From Piscinibacter caeni (lineage in GTDB: Bacteria; Pseudomonadota; Gammaproteobacteria; Burkholderiales; Burkholderiaceae_C): a DNA stretch of 32,314 bases. Shown here piece by piece: positions 12,316 to 18,815 of this stretch. The notes below the pieces were generated by a model that did not search any database, was not told the DNA's origin, and saw only the letters and a program-made list of their open reading frames with translations. A program made the translations under genes and the position numbers. The stretch's first letter is position 1. Each line of letters opens with the position of its first letter. The stretch is from positions 1 to 32,314 of the forward strand of contig KZ836131.1 of NCBI GenBank assembly GCA_003265685.1. The letters are read 5' to 3'.

Positions 12316-13029
12316 TTGCGCGTTGCATACTCTTCTGCCACCGTGTTGCCGCCATCACTCTCGACCGTCGCCCTCGCGGTGCTCGCCCTGGCCGCGGGCA
12401 GCGCGCCGGCGCAGTCGCCAAGCTGGAGCGGCCGCGTCGGCGTCGCCACCGACTGGCTGGTGCGCGGCGTCGCCTACAGCGAAGGCGAGGCCGCCGTGCG
12501 CAGCGCGGGCATCGATGCGTACATGGCCGGCTGGTCGCTCGGCCTCGGCGCGCTGTGGCTGCGCGACTACCTGGGCGAGCGCACCAGTGGCTGGTCGCTG
12601 CACCTGGGCTACGAACTGCCGCTCGGCGAGCAGTGGCAGCTGCTCGCGGACCTGCAGCACAGCCGCTACGAAGGCGGCTTCGTGCTGGAAGGTTACGGCG
12701 GCCGGCAGTTCGGGCTCGGGCTGGCCTTTGGCGACCGCTGGTCGCTGAGCTGGAACGTCGACCGCACGATCGAACCCACGCTCGCCGTGCGCAGCCTGGA
12801 CTTCAACCTGCGCTGGCCGCTGGCCCGGCACGTCGCGCTCGACCTGGGGGTCGGCCGCGTGCTGCGCATCGAGGGCGAGCGTTACGGCTACGGCCAGGCC
12901 GGGCTGGAGCTGCATGCCGCCGGCGCGCGCCTGCGGCTGGACCGGCACTGGGTGCGCCCGGCCGCCCAAAACACCTACGGCGACCTGGCCCGGCCGCGCT
13001 GGGTGGGCAGCGCGCAGTGGAGTTTCTAG
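12316..13029 (+). CDS. Small outer-membrane protein, TorF-like putative porin
   Basis: The 237-residue product has a hydrophobic signal (cut near SAPAQS, residue about 33) and a beta-rich body of amphipathic strands. It ends in WSF, the terminal aromatic signature of barrel proteins inserted by the Bam machinery. The mature N terminus (GRVGVATDWLVRGVAYSE) resembles the short conserved putative-porin family in which a D-x3-RG-x3-S motif opens the barrel. The start used is TTG at 12316, with GAAAGG five bases upstream; a GTG at 12343 is the main alternative. The TAG stop lies inside the left end of the inverted-repeat element. It diverges from the cytochrome operon, and its ribosome site overlaps the -35 region of that promoter. 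The substrate is unknown. Confidence 0.65.
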   Translation: MRVAYSSATVLPPSLSTVALAVLALAAGSAPAQSPSWSGRVGVATDWLVRGVAYSEGEAAVRSAGIDAYMAGWSLGLGALWLRDYLGERTSGWSLHLGYELPLGEQWQLLADLQHSRYEGGFVLEGYGGRQFGLGLAFGDRWSLSWNVDRTIEPTLAVRSLDFNLRWPLARHVALDLGVGRVLRIEGERYGYGQAGLELHAAGARLRLDRHWVRPAAQNTYGDLARPRWVGSAQWSF

Positions 13030-13297
13030 GAGTCTGCGCGGCAGAAACCCGGGCCCGCGCCGGGCGGCCAAGGCCGCTGGCGTAGGCGCGACGCGCGGCG
13101 CGGGCTGGTCGCCCGCGCAAGCGGCGCAACACGCGCCAGCGGCCTTGGGTGTCCCGGCCCGAAGGGTTGAGCCCGCCAAGGGGCGCATGCGTCGTTGCAC
13201 CCCTTGCCCGGGCGGCCAGCCCGGGCGGCGGGCTGCGCCTAGCCTGCGCCCCTTGGCGGGCTCAACGCGGGCCCGGGTTTCTGCCGCGCAGACTCCT
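13028..13297. repeat. 270-bp multi-stem inverted-repeat element (MITE-like or structured RNA)
   Basis: A perfect 32-bp terminal inverted repeat (13028-13059 with 13266-13297) encloses two further perfect stems: 13068-13082 with 13134-13148 (15 bp) and 13166-13187 with 13245-13266 (22 bp). Each of these has its own hairpin in the loop: 13098-13105 with 13111-13118, and 13206-13213 with 13219-13226. The whole would fold as a three-way junction on either strand. No coding gene is seen and no flanking target duplication is evident. It fills most of the gap between the TorF-like gene and the sigma operon. It could be a non-autonomous mobile element, a strong bidirectional terminator or a structured RNA. 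Confidence 0.8.
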
Positions 13298-13332
13298 GGG
13301 CCGGGGCGCCAAGAAATTCACGCCGGCGATTG

Positions 13333-13362
13333 AACCGTTGGCCTCGCCGGCCGGTACCCACG
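13333..13362 (+). promoter_or_regulatory. Candidate autoregulated ECF-sigma promoter
   Basis: AACCGTT (13333-13339), a 13-base spacer and GGTACCCACG (13353-13362) lie 37 bases before the ATG of the sigma gene. The motif is shared with the sites at 12283-12312 and 15917-15945. ECF sigma factors commonly drive their own operon from an AAC-containing -35 element, which fits this placement. Confidence 0.55.
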
Positions 13363-13399
13363 TCAATCCGAACGCCCGGCTGCCGACCTTCCGACCACG

Positions 13400-14005
13400 A
13401 TGTTTGCCGATTTCCTGCGCCCGCGCCGCGCCAGCGGCGATGCCGAGCACGACTGCCTGCGCCGCATCGCGCAGCAGGACCGTGCCGCGCTGGCGCAGCT
13501 CTACCGCGCCTACCAGCCGCGGCTGGTGCGCTTCCTGCACCGCTTCACGCGGCAGGAGGGGCTGATTGAGGAGGTGATCAACGACACCTTCTGGGTCGTC
13601 TGGCAGCGTGCCGGCCAGTTCCGCGGCGACGCGCGCGTCTCGACCTGGATCATGGGCATCGCCTACCGCCAGGCGCTGAAGGCCTTCCGCGACGGCGACG
13701 ACCCCGCGCTGCACGACAGCGGCGAGGAGCTCGAGCCGCTGCTGGTGGCCGACCCGGACGGCGACCGCGAGACGCGCGACTGGCTGGACAAGGCCCTGCG
13801 TCGCCTGCCCGACGACCTGCGCCTGACCGTCGAGCTGGTCTACGGCCAGGGCCATACGCTCGAGGAGACGGCGGCGATCATGGGCTGCCCGGTGGGCACC
13901 GCGAAGTCGCGCCTGTTCCATGCGCGCGTGCGGCTGCGCAACCTGCTGCCCGCGCTGGCCGGCGACACCCCACCGGCCGCCGCGCAAGGAGGACACGATG
14001 AGTGA
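13400..14005 (+). CDS. ECF-type RNA polymerase sigma factor
   Basis: The 201-residue protein has only the two core sigma domains. Region 2 spans about residues 30-92, with LAQLYRAYQPRLVRFLHRF, then EEVINDTFWVVWQRAGQFRG and STWIMGIAYRQALKAFR. Region 4 spans about 130-185, with LRRLPDDLRLTVELVYGQG, then TLEETAAIMGCPVGTAKSRL. It would direct RNA polymerase to a small regulon in response to an envelope signal. The anti-sigma gene starts within its last codons (8-base overlap at 13998-14005), so the two are co-translated. The ATG is at 13400; no strong ribosome site precedes it. A shared promoter motif suggests autoregulation and control of the neighbouring cytochrome and HxH lipoprotein genes. 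Confidence 0.93.
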   Translation: MFADFLRPRRASGDAEHDCLRRIAQQDRAALAQLYRAYQPRLVRFLHRFTRQEGLIEEVINDTFWVVWQRAGQFRGDARVSTWIMGIAYRQALKAFRDGDDPALHDSGEELEPLLVADPDGDRETRDWLDKALRRLPDDLRLTVELVYGQGHTLEETAAIMGCPVGTAKSRLFHARVRLRNLLPALAGDTPPAAAQGGHDE

Positions 14006-14666
14006 GGATCCGCGCGTCCACCAGGACGTCTGGTCGCTGCTGCCCTGGCTGGCCAACGGCCGTGCCACGGCCGCGCAGCGCGAACGCGCCGAGGCGCATC
14101 TGCGCGATTGCGCCGATTGCCGCGCCGCGCTGGCGCGCGAGCAGCAGCTGGTGCGCTCGCTCGCCCGGCCGGCGGCGGCCGGGCCCGATGTCGAGCGCGG
14201 CCTGCAGCGCCTGATGCAGCGCCTGGACGCGCCAGACACGGCGCCCGTGCCGCCCGGGCGCGTCCGCGGTCTCGCCGGCGGTCGGCTGGGCCTGGGCGCC
14301 GTGGCCGCGCTCGGCCTGGCCGAAGCGCTGCTGGTCGGCGCGCTGGCCTGGTGGTGGCTGGGTGCGCCCGCCACGCCGGCGGCCGATGCCCCCTACCGCA
14401 CCCTGACGCAGCCCGAGCCGGGCGTGGGCGACGGCCCGCGCTGGCGCGTGGTGTTCCAGCCGCAGCACACGGTGCAGGAGCTGCAGGCGCTGCTGCGGGC
14501 GCAGGGCCTCGTGATCGTCGCCGGGCCGAGCGAGGCGGGGGTGTTCACGCTCGTCGCCGAGCTGCCGCCGGCGGATGCGCGTGCCGCCGACACGCTGGCG
14601 GCGCGCCTGCGCGAATCGCCGCTGGTGCGCTTCGCCGAGGCGGTGCCGGGGCGGACGACGCCGTGA
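13998..14666 (+). CDS. Zinc-binding transmembrane anti-sigma factor with a C-terminal propeptide-like domain
   Basis: The 222-residue product begins with a cytoplasmic anti-sigma zinc-finger motif H34-x3-C38-x2-C41 (HLRDCADC). A single membrane helix follows (about 98-122, rich in Leu/Ala and ending WWWLG), then a periplasmic domain (about 148-216). That domain (TVQELQALLRAQGL, then LVAELPP and ARLRESPLVRFAEAVP) closely parallels the N-terminal propeptide-like domain of the protease encoded next to it. The likely role is to hold the sigma factor at the membrane until a periplasmic event releases it. The ATG at 13998 has a strong AAGGAGG site. It overlaps the sigma gene by eight bases and the protease gene by four. 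Confidence 0.88.
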   Translation: MSEDPRVHQDVWSLLPWLANGRATAAQRERAEAHLRDCADCRAALAREQQLVRSLARPAAAGPDVERGLQRLMQRLDAPDTAPVPPGRVRGLAGGRLGLGAVAALGLAEALLVGALAWWWLGAPATPAADAPYRTLTQPEPGVGDGPRWRVVFQPQHTVQELQALLRAQGLVIVAGPSEAGVFTLVAELPPADARAADTLAARLRESPLVRFAEAVPGRTTP

Positions 14667-15901
14667 TCGCCATCGGGCGCATCGCCGCCGCGCTGGTATC
14701 CGTCGTGCTGGGCGCCTGCGCCGCACTGCCGGCGCGGGACGCGCTGGGCACGCTGCAGGCCGGCGCGCCCGCCGACGGCGAAGACCGGGTGATCGTCATC
14801 GCCATCGCCAACCCGGTGGCCGAGCTGCCGCGCCTCGCGGGCTCGACGCCGGGGCTCTATGCGCGCCGCCCGCGCTACGTGGCCGGCGGCGATGCGCAGG
14901 CCCAGCTCGCCGCGGTGGCGCGCGAGTACGGGCTGCAGCCGCTCGCGACCTGGCCGATCCCGGCCCTCGGCGTGCACTGCGCCACCTTCCTGATCCCACC
15001 CGGCGTCGAGCGCGAAGCGCTGCTCGCCCGCCTGCGCAGCGACCCGCGTGTCGAGATCGCCCAGCCGCTGAACCGCTTCGACACGCTGATGGCCCCGGCG
15101 CCCCCGGCCTACGACGATCCCTACCTGCCGCTGCAGAGCGGCCTGCAGCAGCTCGGCGTGCTGCAGGCGCACCGCTGCAGCCGCGGCCAGGGGCTGCGCA
15201 TCGCGGTGGTCGACACCGGGGTCGACACGGCCCACCCCGACCTGCAAGGCGCCGCCACCCGCAGCGTCAATTTCGTCGACCACGACGAGGCGCGCTTCCA
15301 GCGCGATCTGCACGGCACCGAGGTCGCCGGGGTGATCGCCGCGCGACCGGGCAACGCACGCGGCATCGTCGGCATCGCGCCCGATGCGCAGCTGATCGCG
15401 CTGAAAGCCTGCTGGCAGCGTGACGACGGCCGCGCCGCCTGCAATTCCTTCAGCCTCGCGCAGGCGCTCTCTGGCGCGATCGACCGCAGCGCGCAGGTGA
15501 TCAACCTCAGCCTCGGCGGCCCGCGCGACGAGCTGCTCACCCGGCTCGTGCAGGCCGCGCAGGCGCGTGGCGCGGTGGTGGTCGGCGCCATGCCGCCGGG
15601 CGGTGCGCGCGACGGCTTTCCGGTCGGCATTCCCGGCGTGATCGCGGTGGGCGACGGGCGCGGCGGCGAACTCGCCGCGCCGATGCGCGACGTGCTGACC
15701 CTCACCCCGGGTGGCCGCTACGACTTCGCCAGCGGCAGCTCGATCGCCGCGGCGCAGGTCAGCGGCCTCGCGGCGCTGCTGCTCGAGCGCCGCCCCGGGC
15801 TCGATGCGCCCACCCTCGAGCGCACCCTGCGCAGCAGCGGCCCCAACGCCTGCCGTGCGATCGCCACGGTGGATGCCGGCTGCCACTGCGCGGGCGACTG
15901 A
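14663..15901 (+). CDS. S8 (subtilase) family serine peptidase-like lipoprotein
   Basis: The 412-residue product starts at a GTG overlapping the anti-sigma stop (GTGA, 14663-14666). A lipobox VLGAC places the lipidated Cys at 19. Residues about 70-140 form an inhibitor-I9/propeptide-like domain ending LRSDPRVEIAQPLNRF. The catalytic domain has Asp184 (VVDTGVDTAHPD), His217 (DLHGTEVAGVIAA) and Ser360 (ASGSSIAAAQVSG). The segment that normally carries the oxyanion Asn reads VVVGAMPPGG, with no Asn. The Ser motif is GSS rather than GTS. It may be weakly active, specialised or a pseudo-enzyme. As third gene of the sigma/anti-sigma operon and a periplasmic lipoprotein, it probably takes part in signal transduction to the anti-sigma factor or is an output of it. 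Confidence 0.85.
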   Translation: MIAIGRIAAALVSVVLGACAALPARDALGTLQAGAPADGEDRVIVIAIANPVAELPRLAGSTPGLYARRPRYVAGGDAQAQLAAVAREYGLQPLATWPIPALGVHCATFLIPPGVEREALLARLRSDPRVEIAQPLNRFDTLMAPAPPAYDDPYLPLQSGLQQLGVLQAHRCSRGQGLRIAVVDTGVDTAHPDLQGAATRSVNFVDHDEARFQRDLHGTEVAGVIAARPGNARGIVGIAPDAQLIALKACWQRDDGRAACNSFSLAQALSGAIDRSAQVINLSLGGPRDELLTRLVQAAQARGAVVVGAMPPGGARDGFPVGIPGVIAVGDGRGGELAAPMRDVLTLTPGGRYDFASGSSIAAAQVSGLAALLLERRPGLDAPTLERTLRSSGPNACRAIATVDAGCHCAGD

Positions 15902-15916
15902 GCCGGCGCGCGACTC

Positions 15917-15945
15917 AACCGTTCTTGCGCGCCGCGGTACTCACC
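15917..15945 (+). promoter_or_regulatory. Candidate ECF-sigma promoter of the HxH lipoprotein gene
   Basis: AACCGTT (15917-15923), a 12-base spacer and GGTACTCACC (15936-15945) lie 59 bases before the ATG at 16005. The motif matches those at 12283-12312 and 13333-13362, with the spacer one base shorter. If real, the HxH lipoprotein has its own sigma-dependent promoter rather than relying only on read-through from the protease gene. Confidence 0.5.
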
Positions 15946-15953
15946 GTGGTGAA

Positions 15954-15970
15954 CCGGGCCGTCGGCCCGG
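15954..15970. terminator. GC-rich hairpin after the protease gene
   Basis: CCGGGCC, loop GTC, GGCCCGG forms a perfect 7-bp stem 53 bases after the protease stop. No T-run follows, so an intrinsic terminator is uncertain; it would lie in the 5' leader of the next gene if transcription starts near 15950. Confidence 0.25.
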
Positions 15971-16004
15971 CATGCAGGGCCCGCAGGCGGCCAGGAGGAA
16001 CACG

Positions 16005-16373
16005 ATGACGACCACGATGACCCGCAAGGGCTTTCTCGGCACCGCCCTCGGCGGCACGGTGCTGCTGGTGCTGCAGGCCTGCGGCGGCGGGGGCAGCTCG
16101 TCGGGCGGCAACAACGGCGGCGGCGGCCTCTCCAGCTGCAGCAGCGAAGGCGCGGCCATCAGCGGCAACCATGGTCATTCGCTCTCGATCGCCGCGGCCG
16201 ACCTCGACTCGACCACCGCCAAGACCTACAGCATCCAGGGTGCCGCCACTCACGCGCACTCCATCACCCTGAGCCCGGCGCAGCTCGCCAGCCTGAAGGC
16301 CGGCGGCACGGTGACGGTGACCTCGACGACCGACCTCGCGCACGAGCACGCGGTCACCGTCACCTGTGCGTGA
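16005..16373 (+). CDS. Small lipoprotein with three HxH motifs, putative metal-binding
   Basis: The 122-residue precursor has a signal TRKGFLGTALGGTVLLVLQAC with lipid Cys26, then a Gly/Ser-rich linker (about 27-48). The short beta-rich domain contains His56/58 (HGH), His83/85 (HAH) and His113/115 (HEH), evenly spread, and two cysteines (45 and 121) placed at its ends that could pair. I do not recognise a named function; regularly spaced HxH pairs suggest binding of copper, zinc or another metal in the periplasm. The ATG at 16005 has a strong AGGAGG site. It follows the sigma operon in the same direction and carries the shared promoter motif, so it is a likely member of that regulon. It converges on bchJ. 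Confidence 0.8.
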   Translation: MTTTMTRKGFLGTALGGTVLLVLQACGGGGSSSGGNNGGGGLSSCSSEGAAISGNHGHSLSIAAADLDSTTAKTYSIQGAATHAHSITLSPAQLASLKAGGTVTVTSTTDLAHEHAVTVTCA

Positions 16374-16394
16374 TCGACGCTGCCGGCGCCGCTG

Positions 16395-16979
16395 CTACCA
16401 GCGGATCTCGAAGCGGCAGGAAGCGTCGCCGCGTGCCTCGCAGCGGGTCTCGGTGACCACGCTGTCGCGCTGCACCAGCACGCGGAACAGCCGCTCGAAG
16501 GTGGCGGCGTAGTAGGCGCAGGCCGGTGTGTCGCTGGCGAGGCCGCGGCACAGCGGGTTGTGGCGGATCGTCAGCACCACCGGTCGGCCGGGCCGCGCCT
16601 CGAAGCTGCCGCTGCCCGCAAAGGTCCAGGCGTGGCGCGTGATCGCCGCGAGCAGCACACGCGCGGCCAGCGGTGCCGGCAGCACGCGCAGCAGCGCCTG
16701 CACCGGCTTCGGGATGCGGTGCGCCAGCAGGTAGGCGGCCGTGGCCTCGCCGGCCTCGCGTGCCACCTGCTCGGCCTCGCGCGGGCCGAGCGTGCTGCGC
16801 AGGGCGGCATGCAGGCGGCGTGCGTCGTCCTCGTCGACCATCGCCGCGGGTGGCGTGGCCAGGTGGTGGGCCAGCCCGGCGCTGCGGAACACCTCCTCGG
16901 CCCGGCCGCGCCGCTGCAAGGCCTCGGCCACGCGCAGGATGGCGTTCGGGCCGATGCGCCCGGCGTGGGCCGTGGCCAT
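16395..16979 (-). CDS. bchJ: Bacteriochlorophyll biosynthesis protein BchJ (V4R-domain protein)
   Basis: The 194-residue protein (GTG at 16982 would give 195) has an N-terminal helical part. Its C-terminal V4R-type domain has conserved VVLTIRHNPLCRG, then CAYYAATFERLFRVLV and TETRCEARGDASCRFEI, with several Cys. BchJ was first named 4-vinyl (8-vinyl) protochlorophyllide reductase. Later work on other phototrophs assigned the reductase activity elsewhere, and an accessory or substrate-handling role is more likely. Its start overlaps the bchE stop (TGATG), so the two are translated together. The bchE-bchJ order is known from purple bacteria and supports the call. Confidence 0.9.
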   Translation of the reverse strand: MATAHAGRIGPNAILRVAEALQRRGRAEEVFRSAGLAHHLATPPAAMVDEDDARRLHAALRSTLGPREAEQVAREAGEATAAYLLAHRIPKPVQALLRVLPAPLAARVLLAAITRHAWTFAGSGSFEARPGRPVVLTIRHNPLCRGLASDTPACAYYAATFERLFRVLVQRDSVVTETRCEARGDASCRFEIRW

Positions 16980-18631
16980 CACATCCGTGCCGCCGCGTCG
17001 TCGCTGAGCTGCTCGGTGCCGCCGCCGCAGGCCATCGCAGCCGCGGCGATCTCGAAGTTCTGCTCGCCCTTGCGGCGCCGCATCTCGATCTTCGGCCCGT
17101 GCATCGTGACCCAGCCGTCGTCCACCTTCGTGAGCGCCTGCGCGGTGTCGGCCTCGATGCGGCGGTTCTGGTCGAAGCTGAAGTTCACCGTCTTTCGGGT
17201 CTGCGGGCCCCAGTAGCCGACGCGCCCGAGGTCGTAGAACTTGCGCTCGAAGCCGCTCTTCATGAAGGCCTTCAGGCAGCCCATCAGGTACCGGCGGCGC
17301 TCCTTGTCCTTCGTCCAGGGGTACTGGAAGAAGGTCTTGTTCATGAAGAAGCGCCGGTAGTTGCTCATCACCCGGTCGAGCAGCTCGCCGCGGTCCATCG
17401 CGTCGGGCTTCATGATCGGGGTCACGAAGTTGTACTTCTCGAAGTCGAACACCTCGACCTTGTCACCGAGCTCCTGGAACAGGTCGCTGAACGGCCAGGG
17501 CGTGTACATCGCCCAGTTGGCCATGTCGGGGTTCCAGTCGCGTGCCATGCGGTAGGTCTCTTCCAGCGTCTCGGCGGTCTCGTTCTCCAGGCCGACGATG
17601 AACTGCGCCTCGGTGACGATGCCGGCGTCCTTCAGCAGCTGGATCGCCTTCTTGTTCTGCGCGATCGTGGTTTCCTTGTTGAAGCGGTCGAGCTTCAGCT
17701 GCGCCGCGGCTTCCGTGCCGAGCGAGACGTGAATGAGGCCCGCCTTGCGGAACATCGGCAGCAGCTTCTCGTCGCGCAGGATGTCGGTGACGCGGGTATT
17801 GATGCCCCACAGCACGTCGAGCTTGCGCTCGATCAGCAGCTCGCAGAACTGGATGAACTTCTTGCGGTGGATGGTCGGTTCCTCGTCGGCGAGGATGAAG
17901 AAGCCGACGTCGTGGTTCTTCACCAGGTTCTCGATCTCGTCGACCACGGCCTTCGGGTCGCGGATGCGGTAGTCGCGCCAGAACTTCCACTGGCTGCAGA
18001 AGCTGCAGGTGAACGGGCAGCCGCGCGCGAAGTTCGGGATCGCGACGCGCCGGTTCATCGGGATGTAGATGTACTTGTCCCACTCGAGGATGGACCAGTC
18101 CGGCGTGATGCGGTCGAGGTCCTGGATCGGCGGCTCGGCCGGCGTGGCGATCACCTTGCCCTCGCCGTCCGCATAGGCGATGCCCTTGACGCAGCCGCGG
18201 TCGGCGGCGAAGCGGCCGTCGTCCACCGCCTGCACGAGGTTGAGGAACACCTGCTCGCCCTCGCCGCGCACCACCGCGTCGATCCAGGGCGCCTCCTTCA
18301 GCACCTGCGGGTACATGAAGGTGCCGTGGATGCCGCCGAGCACCGTCACGCAGTCCGGCTTCACCTCCCTGGCCACCTGCAGCAGGCGCTCGGCCTTGTA
18401 GATGGCCGGCGTGATGGCGGTGCAGCCGACGATGTCGGGCTGCAGCTCGGTGATCCGAGCCCGCACCTGGTCTTCGTCGAGGTGGTGCGTCATCGCGTCG
18501 ACGAAGGTCACGTCGGTATAGCCGCCGGCCTTCAGGTAGCCGGTCAGGTAGGCCACCCAGGCGGGCGGCCAGTTGCCCGCGATCTCGGCACCGCCCGAGT
18601 GGTAGTTGGGGTGCAGCAGCAGGATGCGCAT
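16979..18631 (-). CDS. bchE: Mg-protoporphyrin IX monomethyl ester anaerobic oxidative cyclase (BchE)
   Basis: This radical-SAM, cobalamin-dependent enzyme forms ring E of bacteriochlorophyll without oxygen, using water-derived oxygen. The 550-residue product begins [20 protein letters not shown], the characteristic BchE start and part of a B12-binding domain (about 1-140). The radical-SAM cluster motif CxxxCxxC is C205, C209 and C212 ([10 protein letters not shown]). The C-terminal region (from about 440) is specific to this cyclase family. The ATG at 18631 is preceded by a GGAG. Overlapping FNR-like and PpsR-like sites lie 60-86 bases upstream, fitting oxygen control of the gene. It is translationally coupled to bchJ. 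Confidence 0.97.
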   Translation of the reverse strand: MRILLLHPNYHSGGAEIAGNWPPAWVAYLTGYLKAGGYTDVTFVDAMTHHLDEDQVRARITELQPDIVGCTAITPAIYKAERLLQVAREVKPDCVTVLGGIHGTFMYPQVLKEAPWIDAVVRGEGEQVFLNLVQAVDDGRFAADRGCVKGIAYADGEGKVIATPAEPPIQDLDRITPDWSILEWDKYIYIPMNRRVAIPNFARGCPFTCSFCSQWKFWRDYRIRDPKAVVDEIENLVKNHDVGFFILADEEPTIHRKKFIQFCELLIERKLDVLWGINTRVTDILRDEKLLPMFRKAGLIHVSLGTEAAAQLKLDRFNKETTIAQNKKAIQLLKDAGIVTEAQFIVGLENETAETLEETYRMARDWNPDMANWAMYTPWPFSDLFQELGDKVEVFDFEKYNFVTPIMKPDAMDRGELLDRVMSNYRRFFMNKTFFQYPWTKDKERRRYLMGCLKAFMKSGFERKFYDLGRVGYWGPQTRKTVNFSFDQNRRIEADTAQALTKVDDGWVTMHGPKIEMRRRKGEQNFEIAAAAMACGGGTEQLSDDAAARM

Positions 18632-18690
18632 GGCCGGGCTCCGGGAACTTCAGGAAGGCTTCACCGTAGGGCGCCCCAACCAGGTTGACG

Positions 18691-18704
18691 TTGAGATGTG
18701 TCAA
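18691..18704. promoter_or_regulatory. FNR/FnrL-like site ahead of bchE
   Basis: TTGAGATGTGTCAA keeps the outer halves of the FNR consensus (TTGA-N6-TCAA). Its centre is about 66 bases before the bchE ATG, so a transcription start near 18656 would put it at the -41.5 position typical of activated FNR promoters. FnrL control of bchE is established in Rubrivivax. The site overlaps the PpsR-like palindrome by six bases. Confidence 0.65.
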
Positions 18705-18716
18705 CAAGCATTGACA
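18699..18716. promoter_or_regulatory. PpsR/CrtJ-like palindrome ahead of bchE
   Basis: TGTCAACAAGCATTGACA fits the TGT-N12-ACA consensus of the photosynthesis repressor PpsR/CrtJ and extends as a perfect six-base dyad (TGTCAA/TTGACA). It lies in the intergenic region shared by bchE and the divergent ABC-importer operon. Overlap with the FNR-like site suggests competition or joint oxygen control. Confidence 0.65.
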
Positions 18717-18748
18717 CTTGCGGGTTTGACCGCCCCCGGCAACCCCGA

Positions 18749-18778
18749 TTGACGCCTGCGGAACGCGTCTTGCTTAAT
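18749..18778 (+). promoter_or_regulatory. Candidate sigma-70 promoter of the BMP ABC importer operon
   Basis: TTGACG (18749-18754), an 18-base spacer and CTTAAT (18773-18778) lie 38 bases before the ATG of the substrate-binding protein gene. This is the best sigma-70-like pair in the region between the two divergent genes. Confidence 0.45.
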
Positions 18779-18815
18779 GCGCCGTTGCCCGCAACCACCT
18801 CCGAGGAGTCCGTCC

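Noticed and set aside
12355-13200. Minus-strand frame across the TorF-like gene and the inverted-repeat element
   Set aside because: It has no recognisable domain, runs through the palindromic element and is antisense to a gene with signal peptide and barrel ending.
13028-13297. Insertion sequence or CRISPR array in the structured intergenic element
   Set aside because: There is no transposase gene and no regularly spaced repeats with unique spacers; the pairing is nested inverted repeats only.
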